This document shows positions 1 to 6,722 of a DNA stretch of 6,723 nucleotides, piece by piece. Positions within the stretch are counted from its first letter, which is position 1; each line of letters starts with the position of its first letter. Source of the stretch: Flavobacteriaceae bacterium TMED48 (lineage in GTDB: Bacteria > Bacteroidota > Bacteroidia > Flavobacteriales > Flavobacteriaceae); NCBI GenBank assembly GCA_002167945.1, contig NHDB01000045.1, forward strand, positions 64,486-71,208, given 5' to 3'. Both the position numbers and the translations under genes were made by a program. The notes under the pieces are model-generated. The model saw nothing but the letters and a program-made list of their open reading frames with translations. It did not search any database and had not been told where the DNA came from.

Positions 1-899
1 GAGCCTACATCTCCTTGTAACAAGCGATTCATTTGTCTACCCGTACCCATATCTAAACGTATTTCTTTGATTACTCGCTTCTGAGCTTCGGTCAGTTCAA
101 AAGGAAGATGGTCCGTAAAGAAATTGTTAAAATTTGATCCTACCTTTTCAAAGAGATGCCCTTTGATTTTTTGTTTGCGCTGGACGTTTTTGAGAACCAG
201 TTGCATTTGCATATAAAAGAATTCTTCAAATTTTAATCGTATTTGTGCACGTGTAAGCTGGTGCTGTTCGTCAGGGAAGTGAATTTGTCGCAGTGCTTGA
301 TTCTTTGAGATCAGTTTATACTGATTTAACAAAGCCTTTGGTAAGGTTTCTGAAAACGCCTGACTCTGTGTTTGCAGTAATTGTACTACCATTTTTTGAA
401 TCACCTTTTGAGAAATCCCTTTATTGATTAATTTTTCTGTGGAGGGATAAATGGGATAAAATGAAATTTTTAGATTTTTTTGAAAATTCTGTTCCAGTTC
501 CAGTTCGGGATGTGGCATGCTTGCTTTTCCTTTAAACCAATTTAAACGCCCAAAAATGACATAGTCTTCATTAATTTTAAGCTGGTCTCGAATCCATTGA
601 TGACCTCGGAACCATACCAATTCCATTTGCCCTGTATGGTCTTTAAAAGTAGCGACCATACGTTTTCCTCTTTTTTGCTGAATAAAGGATATGGCAGTAA
701 TTCTCCCTTTGATTTGAATTTCTGCATTGTTTTGAGGAAGTTCATTGATGGGGTAGAAGCGACTTCTGTCGATATAGCGGTTCGGAAAAAAATGCAAAAG
801 GTCTTGGTAAGTTCTCAATTGCAATTCTTCCTTTAGCAAACGCGCACGCTCAGGGCCTACTCCCTTTAAATAAACCAGTGCGGTTTGCATTGCATCCAT
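1..899 (-). CDS. recG: ATP-dependent DNA helicase RecG, N-terminal part (cut by window edge)
   Basis: RecG is a superfamily 2 double-strand DNA translocase that remodels stalled replication forks and Holliday junctions in the cytoplasm. On the minus strand an uninterrupted frame runs from ATG 899-897 to the left edge: 299 full codons and no stop, out of the roughly 700 residues usual for the family. Visible in order are a helix-hairpin-helix-like LKGVGPERARLL (residues 11-22), RYIDRS (41-46), an OB-fold wedge domain (about 60-135, with VATFKDHTGQMELVWF at 82-97), the RecG-typical YPIYPSTEKL (148-157), IHFP (206-209) and RLKFEEFF (221-228). The helicase entry LPFELTEAQKRVIKEI (265-280) follows, then NRLLQGDVGS (291-300), the start of Walker A, with the expected GKT just outside the window. 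ATG 899 is chosen because the family begins about ten residues before LKGVGP; ATG 890 (residue 4) is an alternative. The truncation is only the window boundary. The patatin remnant lies divergently 67 bases upstream. Confidence 0.95.
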   Translation of the reverse strand, partial: MDAMQTALVYLKGVGPERARLLKEELQLRTYQDLLHFFPNRYIDRSRFYPINELPQNNAEIQIKGRITAISFIQQKRGKRMVATFKDHTGQMELVWFRGHQWIRDQLKINEDYVIFGRLNWFKGKASMPHPELELEQNFQKNLKISFYPIYPSTEKLINKGISQKVIQKMVVQLLQTQSQAFSETLPKALLNQYKLISKNQALRQIHFPDEQHQLTRAQIRLKFEEFFYMQMQLVLKNVQRKQKIKGHLFEKVGSNFNNFFTDHLPFELTEAQKRVIKEIRLDMGTGRQMNRLLQGDVG

Positions 900-966
900 A
901 TTATTTCTTAATTTTAGGTAGTTTAGTCTACGTGTAAATTTAATTAGTAAACCCGAATATTAAGAC

Positions 967-1326
967 ATGCGAGCATTGGTTATTTTAGGAGGAGGAAGCA
1001 AAGGAGCCTTTGCATGAGGAATCGCACAGTATTTATTGGAAGAAGAAAAATAGTCCTATGATTTGTTTTTAGGCACTTCGACCGGAAGCTTGCTCATTTC
1101 GTTGTTCCCTGGATAAGATATCTTTTACTGTCGACTGCTCTTTAAGGTTAGATGCCGTGTAATGCCCTGTGGTGTCAATTTATATTACAAATACAAAACA
1201 GTAGCCAAGACAAGGATTTCTTTCAATACATACAGCAGTATTGTCAATTCCCGTGGCAGCACAAAAAAAAAGAGACATAAAAGGAATAATGACTTCATTT
1301 TTGGCGATATAAAAACATTGTACTGA
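967..1326 (+). pseudogene. Decayed patatin-like phospholipase gene
   Basis: Patatin-like proteins are serine acyl hydrolases with a Ser-Asp dyad acting on lipid esters. From ATG 967 the frame reads MRALVILGGGSKGAFA, stop, GIAQYLLEEEK, stop, SYDLFLGTSTGSLL. This gives the glycine-rich oxyanion hole (codons 8-13) and the G-x-S-x-G nucleophile elbow (GTSTG, codons 36-40, Ser38) about 28 codons apart, as in intact patatins. In-frame stops are TGA 1015-1017, TAG 1051-1053 and TAA 1114-1116. A family member would have Gly at the TGA site (G-A-F-x-G-G), one base change from GGA. After TAA the same frame stays open to TGA 1324-1326 but looks unlike the family. Other frames give patatin-like scraps: VVSIYITNTKQ (frame of 1169) and SQDKDFFQYI (frame of 1152). 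The remnant is well under half the normal gene length, so internal deletion plus frameshift is inferred; the catalytic Asp block (DGG/DGA) is not found. From 1327 to 1432 I see no gene. The first 50 codons are solid; the 3' limit is uncertain. Confidence 0.8.
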
Positions 1327-1379
1327 TAAATTAAAACTTATTTTAGTGCAATCAGGTCTTTTAACTTTTCTTTAAAAAA

Positions 1380-1407
1380 GGAAAAAAATACATTCTTTAG
1401 AGGAATG
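1380..1407 (-). terminator. Possible weak rho-independent terminator for the amidohydrolase gene
   Basis: Read on the minus strand, a 5-bp inverted repeat CATTC / GAATG (1407-1403 and 1395-1391) with a 7-base loop is followed directly by TATTTTTTTC. It lies 26 bases past the stop codon of the amidohydrolase gene, the expected place. The stem is short and AT-rich, so this is a weak candidate. Confidence 0.35.
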
Positions 1408-1432
1408 GATTTTGATAAAAAGTTGGACTATT

Positions 1433-2716
1433 TTACTTTGATTTTAAAAAGTCTACAGCTAGATTGGACAAGGCTTTTACTCCAAGTTTCATACTATCGT
1501 CGTCCACGATAAAAGAAGGCGTGTGGTGCGAGGGTGCTTCACTTTCCTTTATGTCTATGGGAGTGCCTCCTAAGAAAAAGAATAGTCCCGGAACTTCATT
1601 TTGGAAGTACGAAAAATCTTCTGCGCCTGTTATCGCGTTAATTTCGTAAACATTTTCCTTTCCAGCTACCCGCTCTAAGGTCGGGATCATTTTTTCGGTG
1701 AGGGCTTCGTTGTTAAATGTAATATCAGCACCATCTTGAATGTCTACGGCAGCTTCAGCACGATAGGCTTGAGCAATGGCAGGAACCATTTCTTGCATTC
1801 GTTTACGAATCAATTCTTTCATGTCTTTATTTAGTGTTCTAATAGTTCCAATCATCTCCAAGCTTTCCGGGATGATATTAAAACGAATACCAGAATGTAT
1901 AGACCCTACAGAAATAACTGCTCCTTCTTCCGTCAGTTCAGACTCCCTACTGATAAGGGTTTGAAGCCCATTGATGATTTGCGCGCTAGTGACGATAGGA
2001 TCTACGCTTTGCCACGGGGTTGAACCATGTGCTTGTTTTCCCTTAACCTTAATGACAAAACGCTGAGAGGCAGCCATCATACCTCCCGGTTTGTAAGTGA
2101 TTTTCCCAACATGAGTTCCTGAATTGATGTGCAATCCAAAAATGGCGTCCACCTTGGGGTTCTCAAGCACTCCTTCTTTTACCATTAATTTAGCCCCACC
2201 TTCTTCTCCTGGAGGCGGTCCTTCCTCAGCCGGTTGGAAGATAAACTTAACCGTACCTGGAAAATTTCTGTTTTTGGATAATACCTCTGCAACCCCCATT
2301 AATATCGCTACATGGGTATCATGACCACAGGCATGCATTACTCCGGTTTCTTGACCGTTAAAAACTGAGGTAACTTCTGATTTATAGGGCAGGTCATTGC
2401 GTTCGACAACAGGAAGCGCATCCATATCAGCTCTTAAGGCAACAACTTTCCCACTTTTTTTTCCTTTTAAAATTCCGACTACCCCAGTATGTGCAACACC
2501 CGTTTGAACTTCCATTCCTAGTGATTTTAGGTGAGTTGCTACATATTCCGATGTCTTAAATTCGCGATTTGACAACTCTGGATTTTGATGGATATGGTGA
2601 CGCCATTTGATGACTTTTGATTCTACCTGATCGATATCAGTAGAATTTATTTGTGAATGGAGAAGTAAACTGCTTACTAAAAAGCCAAGGACTAAAAATA
2701 TGTTGGTTGTTTTCAA
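1433..2716 (-). CDS. Exported M20-family amidohydrolase (M20D, hippurate/IAA-amino acid hydrolase type)
   Basis: This is a metal-dependent amidohydrolase that cleaves N-acyl amino acids, amino-acid conjugates or small peptides; the exact substrate cannot be read from sequence. The product has 427 residues, the family length of about 390 plus a leader. Residues 1-22 are a Sec signal peptide with hydrophobic core IFLVLGFLVSSLLL and no lipobox cysteine, so it probably acts in the periplasm or outside the cell. Family motifs in order are HHIHQNPELS (40-49), RADMDALPV (95-103), MHACGHDTH (127-135) with metal ligands Cys130 and His132, QPAEEG (161-166) with the Glu164-Glu165 pair, GLH (194-196), KGKQAHGSTP (225-234) opening the lid/dimerisation domain, GAEDFSYF (364-371) and HHTPSF (397-402) with the C-terminal His ligand. 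All catalytic residues look intact. The first codon is TTG (2716-2714): TAG is in frame four codons upstream and the next in-frame ATG is residue 68, so only TTG keeps the signal peptide. It is divergent from the helicase gene and appears monocistronic. Confidence 0.9.
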   Translation of the reverse strand: MKTTNIFLVLGFLVSSLLLHSQINSTDIDQVESKVIKWRHHIHQNPELSNREFKTSEYVATHLKSLGMEVQTGVAHTGVVGILKGKKSGKVVALRADMDALPVVERNDLPYKSEVTSVFNGQETGVMHACGHDTHVAILMGVAEVLSKNRNFPGTVKFIFQPAEEGPPPGEEGGAKLMVKEGVLENPKVDAIFGLHINSGTHVGKITYKPGGMMAASQRFVIKVKGKQAHGSTPWQSVDPIVTSAQIINGLQTLISRESELTEEGAVISVGSIHSGIRFNIIPESLEMIGTIRTLNKDMKELIRKRMQEMVPAIAQAYRAEAAVDIQDGADITFNNEALTEKMIPTLERVAGKENVYEINAITGAEDFSYFQNEVPGLFFFLGGTPIDIKESEAPSHHTPSFIVDDDSMKLGVKALSNLAVDFLKSK

Positions 2717-2802
2717 GATGTTTTTTTTCTAAATATAGATGTTTATAATTAATTTGTGATTTCGAGGCAGGAAAATAGATATTCCCTACTTTTAAACCTT
2801 CT
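2717..2802. promoter_or_regulatory. 86-bp divergent spacer expected to hold two promoters
   Basis: The amidohydrolase (minus) and helicase (plus) genes start back to back, so this spacer should carry both promoters. On the plus strand TTAATTTG at 2749-2756 matches 5 of the 6 fixed bases of the Bacteroidota -7 consensus TAnnTTTG, 46 bases before the helicase ATG, but no upstream TTG box stands out. On the minus strand TATATTTA (2737-2730) also matches 5 of 6, but sits only 13 bases from the TTG start. There is an 8-T run at 2721-2728. No Shine-Dalgarno sequence is visible for either gene. The exact boxes are guesses. Confidence 0.25.
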
Positions 2803-5127
2803 ATGAAAAACATTCCTGAAGCCTATTTAGATTCTTTAAACGAAGCCCAAAAGGCCCCAGTGCTTCATAAAGACGGACCTTTAATTGTGATTGCAGGCGC
2901 AGGCTCGGGAAAAACCAGAGTGTTGACATATCGTATCGCTCACCTTATGGCGTCTGGAGTGGATTCTTTTTCAATTTTAGCCTTGACTTTTACAAATAAG
3001 GCAGCACGCGAAATGAAGGGTAGAATTGCGGATTTGGTAGGTGAAAGTGAAGCAAAAAACTTGTGGATGGGAACATTTCACTCTGTATTTGCCCGAATCT
3101 TAAGACATGAAGCCGATAAGCTAGGCTTTCCCTCAAACTTTACAATTTACGATACTCAGGATTCTGACCGTCTGATTTCCTCCATTATCAAGGAAATGGG
3201 GCTGGATAAGGAGATTTATAAGTACAAACAAATTCGCAGTCGGATCTCAGCCTTTAAAAATAGTTTAATCACAGTCAAAGCCTATTTTAACGACTACGAC
3301 CTTCAAGAAGCAGACACCATGTCCAAGCGACCCAAAATGGGTTCAATCTACAAAGAATATATAGATCGTTGTTTTAAGGCAGGTGCCATGGATTTTGATG
3401 ATTTACTATTGCGAACTAATGAGCTTTTAAACCGCCATCCTGACGTATTAGCAAAATACCAGGACCGTTTTCGGTACATTTTAGTGGATGAGTACCAGGA
3501 TACTAACCATTCCCAGTATTTAATTGTAAGGGCATTGTCTGACCGCTATCAGAACATCTGTGTGGTTGGAGATGATGCTCAAAGTATTTATGCGTTTAGA
3601 GGGGCAAATATCAACAATATACTCAATTTTCAAAAGGATTATGATGATGTTGCGCTTTACCGGCTTGAGCAAAATTACCGCTCTACTAAAACTATTGTAA
3701 ACGCTGCAAATTCCATCATCAGTCACAATAAAACCAAAATTGATAAGGTCGTCTGGACGTCCAATACTGAAGGTGCTCCAATACAATTAAATCGATTGAC
3801 CACAGATGCAGAGGAAGGTCGGCACGTAGCCTCAAGTATTTTTGAGTTTAAGATGCAGGAGCAACGTAAAAATGCCGATTTTGCTATTTTATACCGAACC
3901 AATGCGCAGTCTAGAGCGATGGAAGACGCCTTGCGTAAAAGGGATATCCCTTATCGTATTTATGGGGGTTTATCTTTTTATCAGCGCAAAGAAATCAAGG
4001 ATGTCCTGGCTTATTTGCGACTTATTGTCAATCCTAAAGACGAGGAAAGTCTTAAAAGAGTAATCAATTATCCAGCACGGGGAATAGGACAAACGACAGT
4101 TGATAAACTAGTGGTTGGCTCAAAGCTTCACGAACTTTCCCTGTTTGAAACAGTGAGTAGGGCTAAAGAATTGGCTATTCCCGTGAATGTAGGAACACTG
4201 AAAAAGCTGTCTAATTTCACAACCCTTATCCAGCGCTTTCAAATTGAAAATGAAGGTTTAAATGCCTTTGAAATTGCGGATTTGGTCACTAAAAAAATTG
4301 GTTTGGTACAAGAGCTTAAAAAAGATGCCACCCCCGAAGGTATCGCCCGTATCGAAAATGTCGAAGAATTGCTTAACGGTATTCGAGATTTTACAGAGGG
4401 TCAGGTAGAACTGGCTGATGCCAATGGTAGTCTTGCCGAGTTTTTAGAGGACGTGGCTTTGGCTACCGATTTGGACCAAGAAGACGATCCGAATAGTGAT
4501 CGAGTAGCTCTGATGACCATTCACCTTGCCAAGGGTCTTGAATTTCCTTATGTCTATATAGTTGGTTTGGAGGAAGATCTTTTTCCTTCCGCCATGAGTA
4601 TGAACACCCGTGCGGAACTCGAGGAGGAGAGACGACTTTTTTATGTGGCTTTGACTCGTGCTGAAGAACGCGCATTTCTCTCGTATACCCTGTCTAGATA
4701 TCGTTGGGGTAAGTTGATTGACGCTGAACCTAGTCGTTTTATTGAAGAGATTGATCCTCAATATTTAGACAGAATTGAGCCCAAGGAAAGCTATCAATTC
4801 AAACCCCTTATGGATACGTCGATTTTTGGAGATGAAAAAACGTCTAAACCAAAGTTTAATTTTACAGCAGCCAAAGAAAAGACCATCACAAGTCCAACTC
4901 CTTCCCAATTGAAAAAACTGCGAAAAATTGATTTGGGTGCACCTGCTCAACTTAGCCAGGAGGATCTTGTATTGACCGAGGGAATGGAAGTAGAGCATTC
5001 CAGATTTGGCTCAGGAGTTGTGCAGCGTATAGAGGGAACAGGGAATGATAAAAAAGCGGCCATTGCATTTAAAGGCTTTGGGGTAAAGAATCTTCTTTTG
5101 CGATTTGCGAAATTAAAAATCAAATAG
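2803..5127 (+). CDS. pcrA: UvrD/PcrA-type superfamily 1A DNA helicase
   Basis: This is an ATP-dependent 3'-to-5' DNA helicase for nucleotide excision repair, mismatch repair and removal of proteins from DNA, acting in the cytoplasm. The 774-residue product is full length. SF1A motifs are all present: Q motif LNEAQ (12-16), Walker A AGAGSGKT (31-38), motif Ia LTFTNKAAREM (61-71), Ib GTFHS (90-94), Walker B LVDEYQDTN (227-235), III VVGDDAQSIYAFRGA (254-268), IV LEQNYRS (288-294), V MTIHLAKGLEF (571-581) and VI EEERRLFYVALTRAE (607-621). A variable, probably disordered linker (about 660-715) leads to a Tudor-like domain, EGMEVEHSRFGSGVVQRIEG (726-745) onward, of the kind that in PcrA/UvrD contacts RNA polymerase. 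ATG 2803 places the Q motif at residue 12, as expected. The Sua5/YciO gene begins 7 bases after the TAG stop, so the two are probably one transcript. The family is certain; whether to call it pcrA or uvrD is convention. Rep is less likely because Rep lacks the C-terminal Tudor-like domain. Confidence 0.95.
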   Translation: MKNIPEAYLDSLNEAQKAPVLHKDGPLIVIAGAGSGKTRVLTYRIAHLMASGVDSFSILALTFTNKAAREMKGRIADLVGESEAKNLWMGTFHSVFARILRHEADKLGFPSNFTIYDTQDSDRLISSIIKEMGLDKEIYKYKQIRSRISAFKNSLITVKAYFNDYDLQEADTMSKRPKMGSIYKEYIDRCFKAGAMDFDDLLLRTNELLNRHPDVLAKYQDRFRYILVDEYQDTNHSQYLIVRALSDRYQNICVVGDDAQSIYAFRGANINNILNFQKDYDDVALYRLEQNYRSTKTIVNAANSIISHNKTKIDKVVWTSNTEGAPIQLNRLTTDAEEGRHVASSIFEFKMQEQRKNADFAILYRTNAQSRAMEDALRKRDIPYRIYGGLSFYQRKEIKDVLAYLRLIVNPKDEESLKRVINYPARGIGQTTVDKLVVGSKLHELSLFETVSRAKELAIPVNVGTLKKLSNFTTLIQRFQIENEGLNAFEIADLVTKKIGLVQELKKDATPEGIARIENVEELLNGIRDFTEGQVELADANGSLAEFLEDVALATDLDQEDDPNSDRVALMTIHLAKGLEFPYVYIVGLEEDLFPSAMSMNTRAELEEERRLFYVALTRAEERAFLSYTLSRYRWGKLIDAEPSRFIEEIDPQYLDRIEPKESYQFKPLMDTSIFGDEKTSKPKFNFTAAKEKTITSPTPSQLKKLRKIDLGAPAQLSQEDLVLTEGMEVEHSRFGSGVVQRIEGTGNDKKAAIAFKGFGVKNLLLRFAKLKIK

Positions 5128-5134
5128 CGCTAAG

Positions 5135-5752
5135 ATGGCTGACTTTATTTCAATTTATACCAATACGCCCAACCCCAAAGACCTACTTCATACGGTTAAG
5201 GTACTTGAAAATGGTGGTGTGATCATATTTCCCACAGATACGGTTTACGGTTTGGGTTGTTTAAGCAATAATCTCAATGCTTTGGATCGTTTTGCAGCTA
5301 TCAAAGGGGTAAAACTAGAGCAAGCACTCTTGAGTTTTTTGTTTGAGGACATCAGATCTCTTTCTGATTATGTGGCTCCGATGAATTCCCAAACTTTTAA
5401 ATTGGTAAAACGTTTGCTTCCCGGACCCTACGCTTTAATTATGCAAGCAGCTCATAAGCTACACAAGCCATTCCAAAAGCGAAAAACCATAGGGGTGAGG
5501 ATATCCGATCACCCTTTACTCCAAGAACTCCTGAAGCTGTTGAGTGCTCCGCTAATCACCAGTTCACTTCACGATTCCGATGAAATCTTAGACTATACCA
5601 CAGACCCTGAAAACCTCTTTCAGCAATGGGAATCTCAAATAGATTTAATGCTCTCCGATGGCTATGGAAACAATATCCCCTCTACAATTTTAGATCTTAC
5701 TACTGAGCCTTTTGAAGTGATCCGTGTAGGTGTAGGTGAAATTCCTTTTTAA
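5135..5752 (+). CDS. Sua5/YciO/YrdC-family protein (L-threonylcarbamoyladenylate synthase-like)
   Basis: Proteins of this family (TsaC, Sua5) use threonine, bicarbonate and ATP to make threonylcarbamoyl-AMP for the t6A37 modification of ANN-decoding tRNAs; the YciO branch is related but less well defined. The 205-residue product is a single YrdC domain without the C-terminal Sua5 domain. Visible motifs are FPTDTVYGLGC (32-42), AAIKGVKLEQALLSF (54-68) in place of the nucleotide-binding K-G-R/K segment, RLLPGPYALI (93-102), KTIGVRISDHP (117-127), LITSSLHDSDE (140-150), STILDL (183-188) and IRVGVGEI (196-203). The layout matches YciO-like members of Bacteroidota better than E. coli TsaC. ATG 5135 lies 7 bases after the helicase stop and leaves a normal N-terminus, so co-transcription is likely. 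The 3' end faces the convergent oxidoreductase gene 4 bases away. The family is secure; true synthase activity is inference, since part of the KGVK segment differs from what I expect (see findings). Confidence 0.88.
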   Translation: MADFISIYTNTPNPKDLLHTVKVLENGGVIIFPTDTVYGLGCLSNNLNALDRFAAIKGVKLEQALLSFLFEDIRSLSDYVAPMNSQTFKLVKRLLPGPYALIMQAAHKLHKPFQKRKTIGVRISDHPLLQELLKLLSAPLITSSLHDSDEILDYTTDPENLFQQWESQIDLMLSDGYGNNIPSTILDLTTEPFEVIRVGVGEIPF

Positions 5753-5768
5753 AAAATCAACCTATTTT
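5733..5768 (+). terminator. Possible terminator at the convergent gene junction
   Basis: TAGGTGA (5733-5739) pairs with TCAACCTA (5757-5764) apart from one bulged A. An inner TTTTTAAAAA (5746-5755) forms a second short stem, and TTTTAT follows at 5765 onward. The structure straddles the stop codons of both convergent genes, the only room available. The interior is interrupted by unpaired bases and no long T-run follows, so the call is tentative; it could also reflect coding constraint only. Confidence 0.22.
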
Positions 5769-6722
5769 ATCGATGATTTGATGTGCAACCTCCAGTGCTC
5801 TAGCTCCATCTCTTAATGAAACTCTAGGAGTTTTATTCGCTTGAATACAGTGTGCAAAGTGTTCCAACTCCTCTTGGATGGGATTCGTATTTTCTATAGT
5901 TGGATTTTCAAAATAGATTTGTTTCTTTTCCCCTTCAGCATTTGTAAGTAATAATGCAAGGTCTTCTTTAGAATCTGGACCGACATCCTTCATTTTAACG
6001 ACCTCTACTTGTTTGGTTAAAAAATCCAAGGCGATATAGGCGTTCTTTTGGAAAAACCGTGACTTACGCATTTTCTTAAGCGAAATTCTACTTGCAGTAA
6101 AGTTGGCGACACAACCGTTTTCAAACTCAATTCTAGCATTACTAATGTCTGGAGTTTCACTAATGACAGCAACTCCGGAAGCATGAATATTTGTGATAGG
6201 TGAGTCTACAATACTGAGAACAATGTCAATATCGTGTATCATCAAATCCAAAACAACGGAAACATCTGTTCCCCTCGGATTGAATTCTGAAAGACGGTGG
6301 GTCTCTATAAACTTGGGATTTGTTAAGGAAGGTAATACTGCCTGATATGCGGGATTAAAACGTTCAACATGACCGACTTGACCTAATACTCCTTCTGTCT
6401 CAGCTAATTCTACTAAGCTTTTGGCTTCTTTTAGCGTGTTAGTCAATGGTTTTTCTATAAACACGTGTTTCTTAGCCATGATGGCTTTTCTTGCCAATTC
6501 AAAGTGGTAGCTTGTAGGGGTGACGATGTCAACTATATCTACAGCTTCAATAAGTGCTTCTGAACTTTTAAATGCCTTGTATTTTTTTGAAGAATCTATA
6601 CTATTGACTGTCTCTGGATTGGAGTCATAGAAGCCGATTAAATCCATTTCTTTAGAGGCCTGAGCTAATTTAAGATGGGTTTTTCCCAAATGACCTGCTC
6701 CAAAAACTCCAATTTTAATCAT
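5757..6722 (-). CDS. Gfo/Idh/MocA-family NAD(P)-dependent oxidoreductase
   Basis: Members of this family oxidise or reduce a hydroxyl of sugars, inositols or sugar nucleotides with NAD(P) bound in an N-terminal Rossmann fold. The 321-residue product appears complete. It shows the dinucleotide loop GVFGAGHLGKTH (5-16), an acidic residue ending strand 2 (YDSNP, 32-36, Asp33, favouring NAD), DIVDIVTPTSYHFELA (62-77), the hallmark EKPLT (90-94, Lys91), GHVERFNP (117-124) and LDLMIHDIDIVL (158-169) with the conserved Asp159/His163 region, then the alpha/beta substrate domain to the C-terminus. GHVERFNP together with the MIHDID block is what I associate with UDP-N-acetylglucosamine 3-dehydrogenase-like (GnnA-type) members, but the substrate is unproven. 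No aminotransferase partner is in the window, and the gene's upstream side is cut off one base before its ATG. ATG 6722-6720 gives the standard start just before the Rossmann loop. The 3' end lies 4 bases from that of the Sua5/YciO gene. Confidence 0.88.
   Translation of the reverse strand: MIKIGVFGAGHLGKTHLKLAQASKEMDLIGFYDSNPETVNSIDSSKKYKAFKSSEALIEAVDIVDIVTPTSYHFELARKAIMAKKHVFIEKPLTNTLKEAKSLVELAETEGVLGQVGHVERFNPAYQAVLPSLTNPKFIETHRLSEFNPRGTDVSVVLDLMIHDIDIVLSIVDSPITNIHASGVAVISETPDISNARIEFENGCVANFTASRISLKKMRKSRFFQKNAYIALDFLTKQVEVVKMKDVGPDSKEDLALLLTNAEGEKKQIYFENPTIENTNPIQEELEHFAHCIQANKTPRVSLRDGARALEVAHQIIDKIG

Noticed and set aside
542..836. Open frames on both strands inside recG
   Set aside because: They are out-of-frame shadows of the recG coding sequence, which is continuous here and carries all expected motifs.
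935..942. Palindromic TAAATTTA in the 67-bp spacer between recG and the patatin remnant as a shared -7 box
   Set aside because: It matches 5 of 6 fixed bases of TAnnTTTG on both strands simply because it is an AT palindrome, and no upstream TTG box at suitable spacing stands out.
1015..1053. Possible stop-codon recoding or readthrough (TGA and TAG within an otherwise conserved patatin frame)
   Set aside because: All three stop codons interrupt the same frame, TGA and TAG act as normal stops in other genes here, and Trp is encoded by TGG in the neighbouring proteins. No structured recoding element is visible. Pseudogene decay is simpler.
1152..1280. Small 42-codon open frame (MPCNALWCQF...) in the gap between recG and the amidohydrolase
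   Set aside because: It lies within the patatin remnant, has no start-site support, and part of it looks like a frameshifted scrap of that gene rather than an independent protein.
1362..1389. Possible hairpin between TTTTCTTT and AAAGGAAAA
   Set aside because: The pairing is almost all A-T with a bulge, typical of AT-rich spacer; the CATTC/GAATG candidate nearby is better placed.
4513..4545. Leucine in helicase motif V (TIHLAKGLEF) where E. coli UvrD has Ser
   Set aside because: This position varies in the family, and HLAKG is what I recall as common in Bacteroidota PcrA/UvrD proteins; not evidence of altered activity.
4444..4998. Minus-strand open frames of 70-105 codons opposite the helicase gene
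   Set aside because: They are antisense to conserved helicase motifs and the C-terminal domain, with no recognisable protein features.
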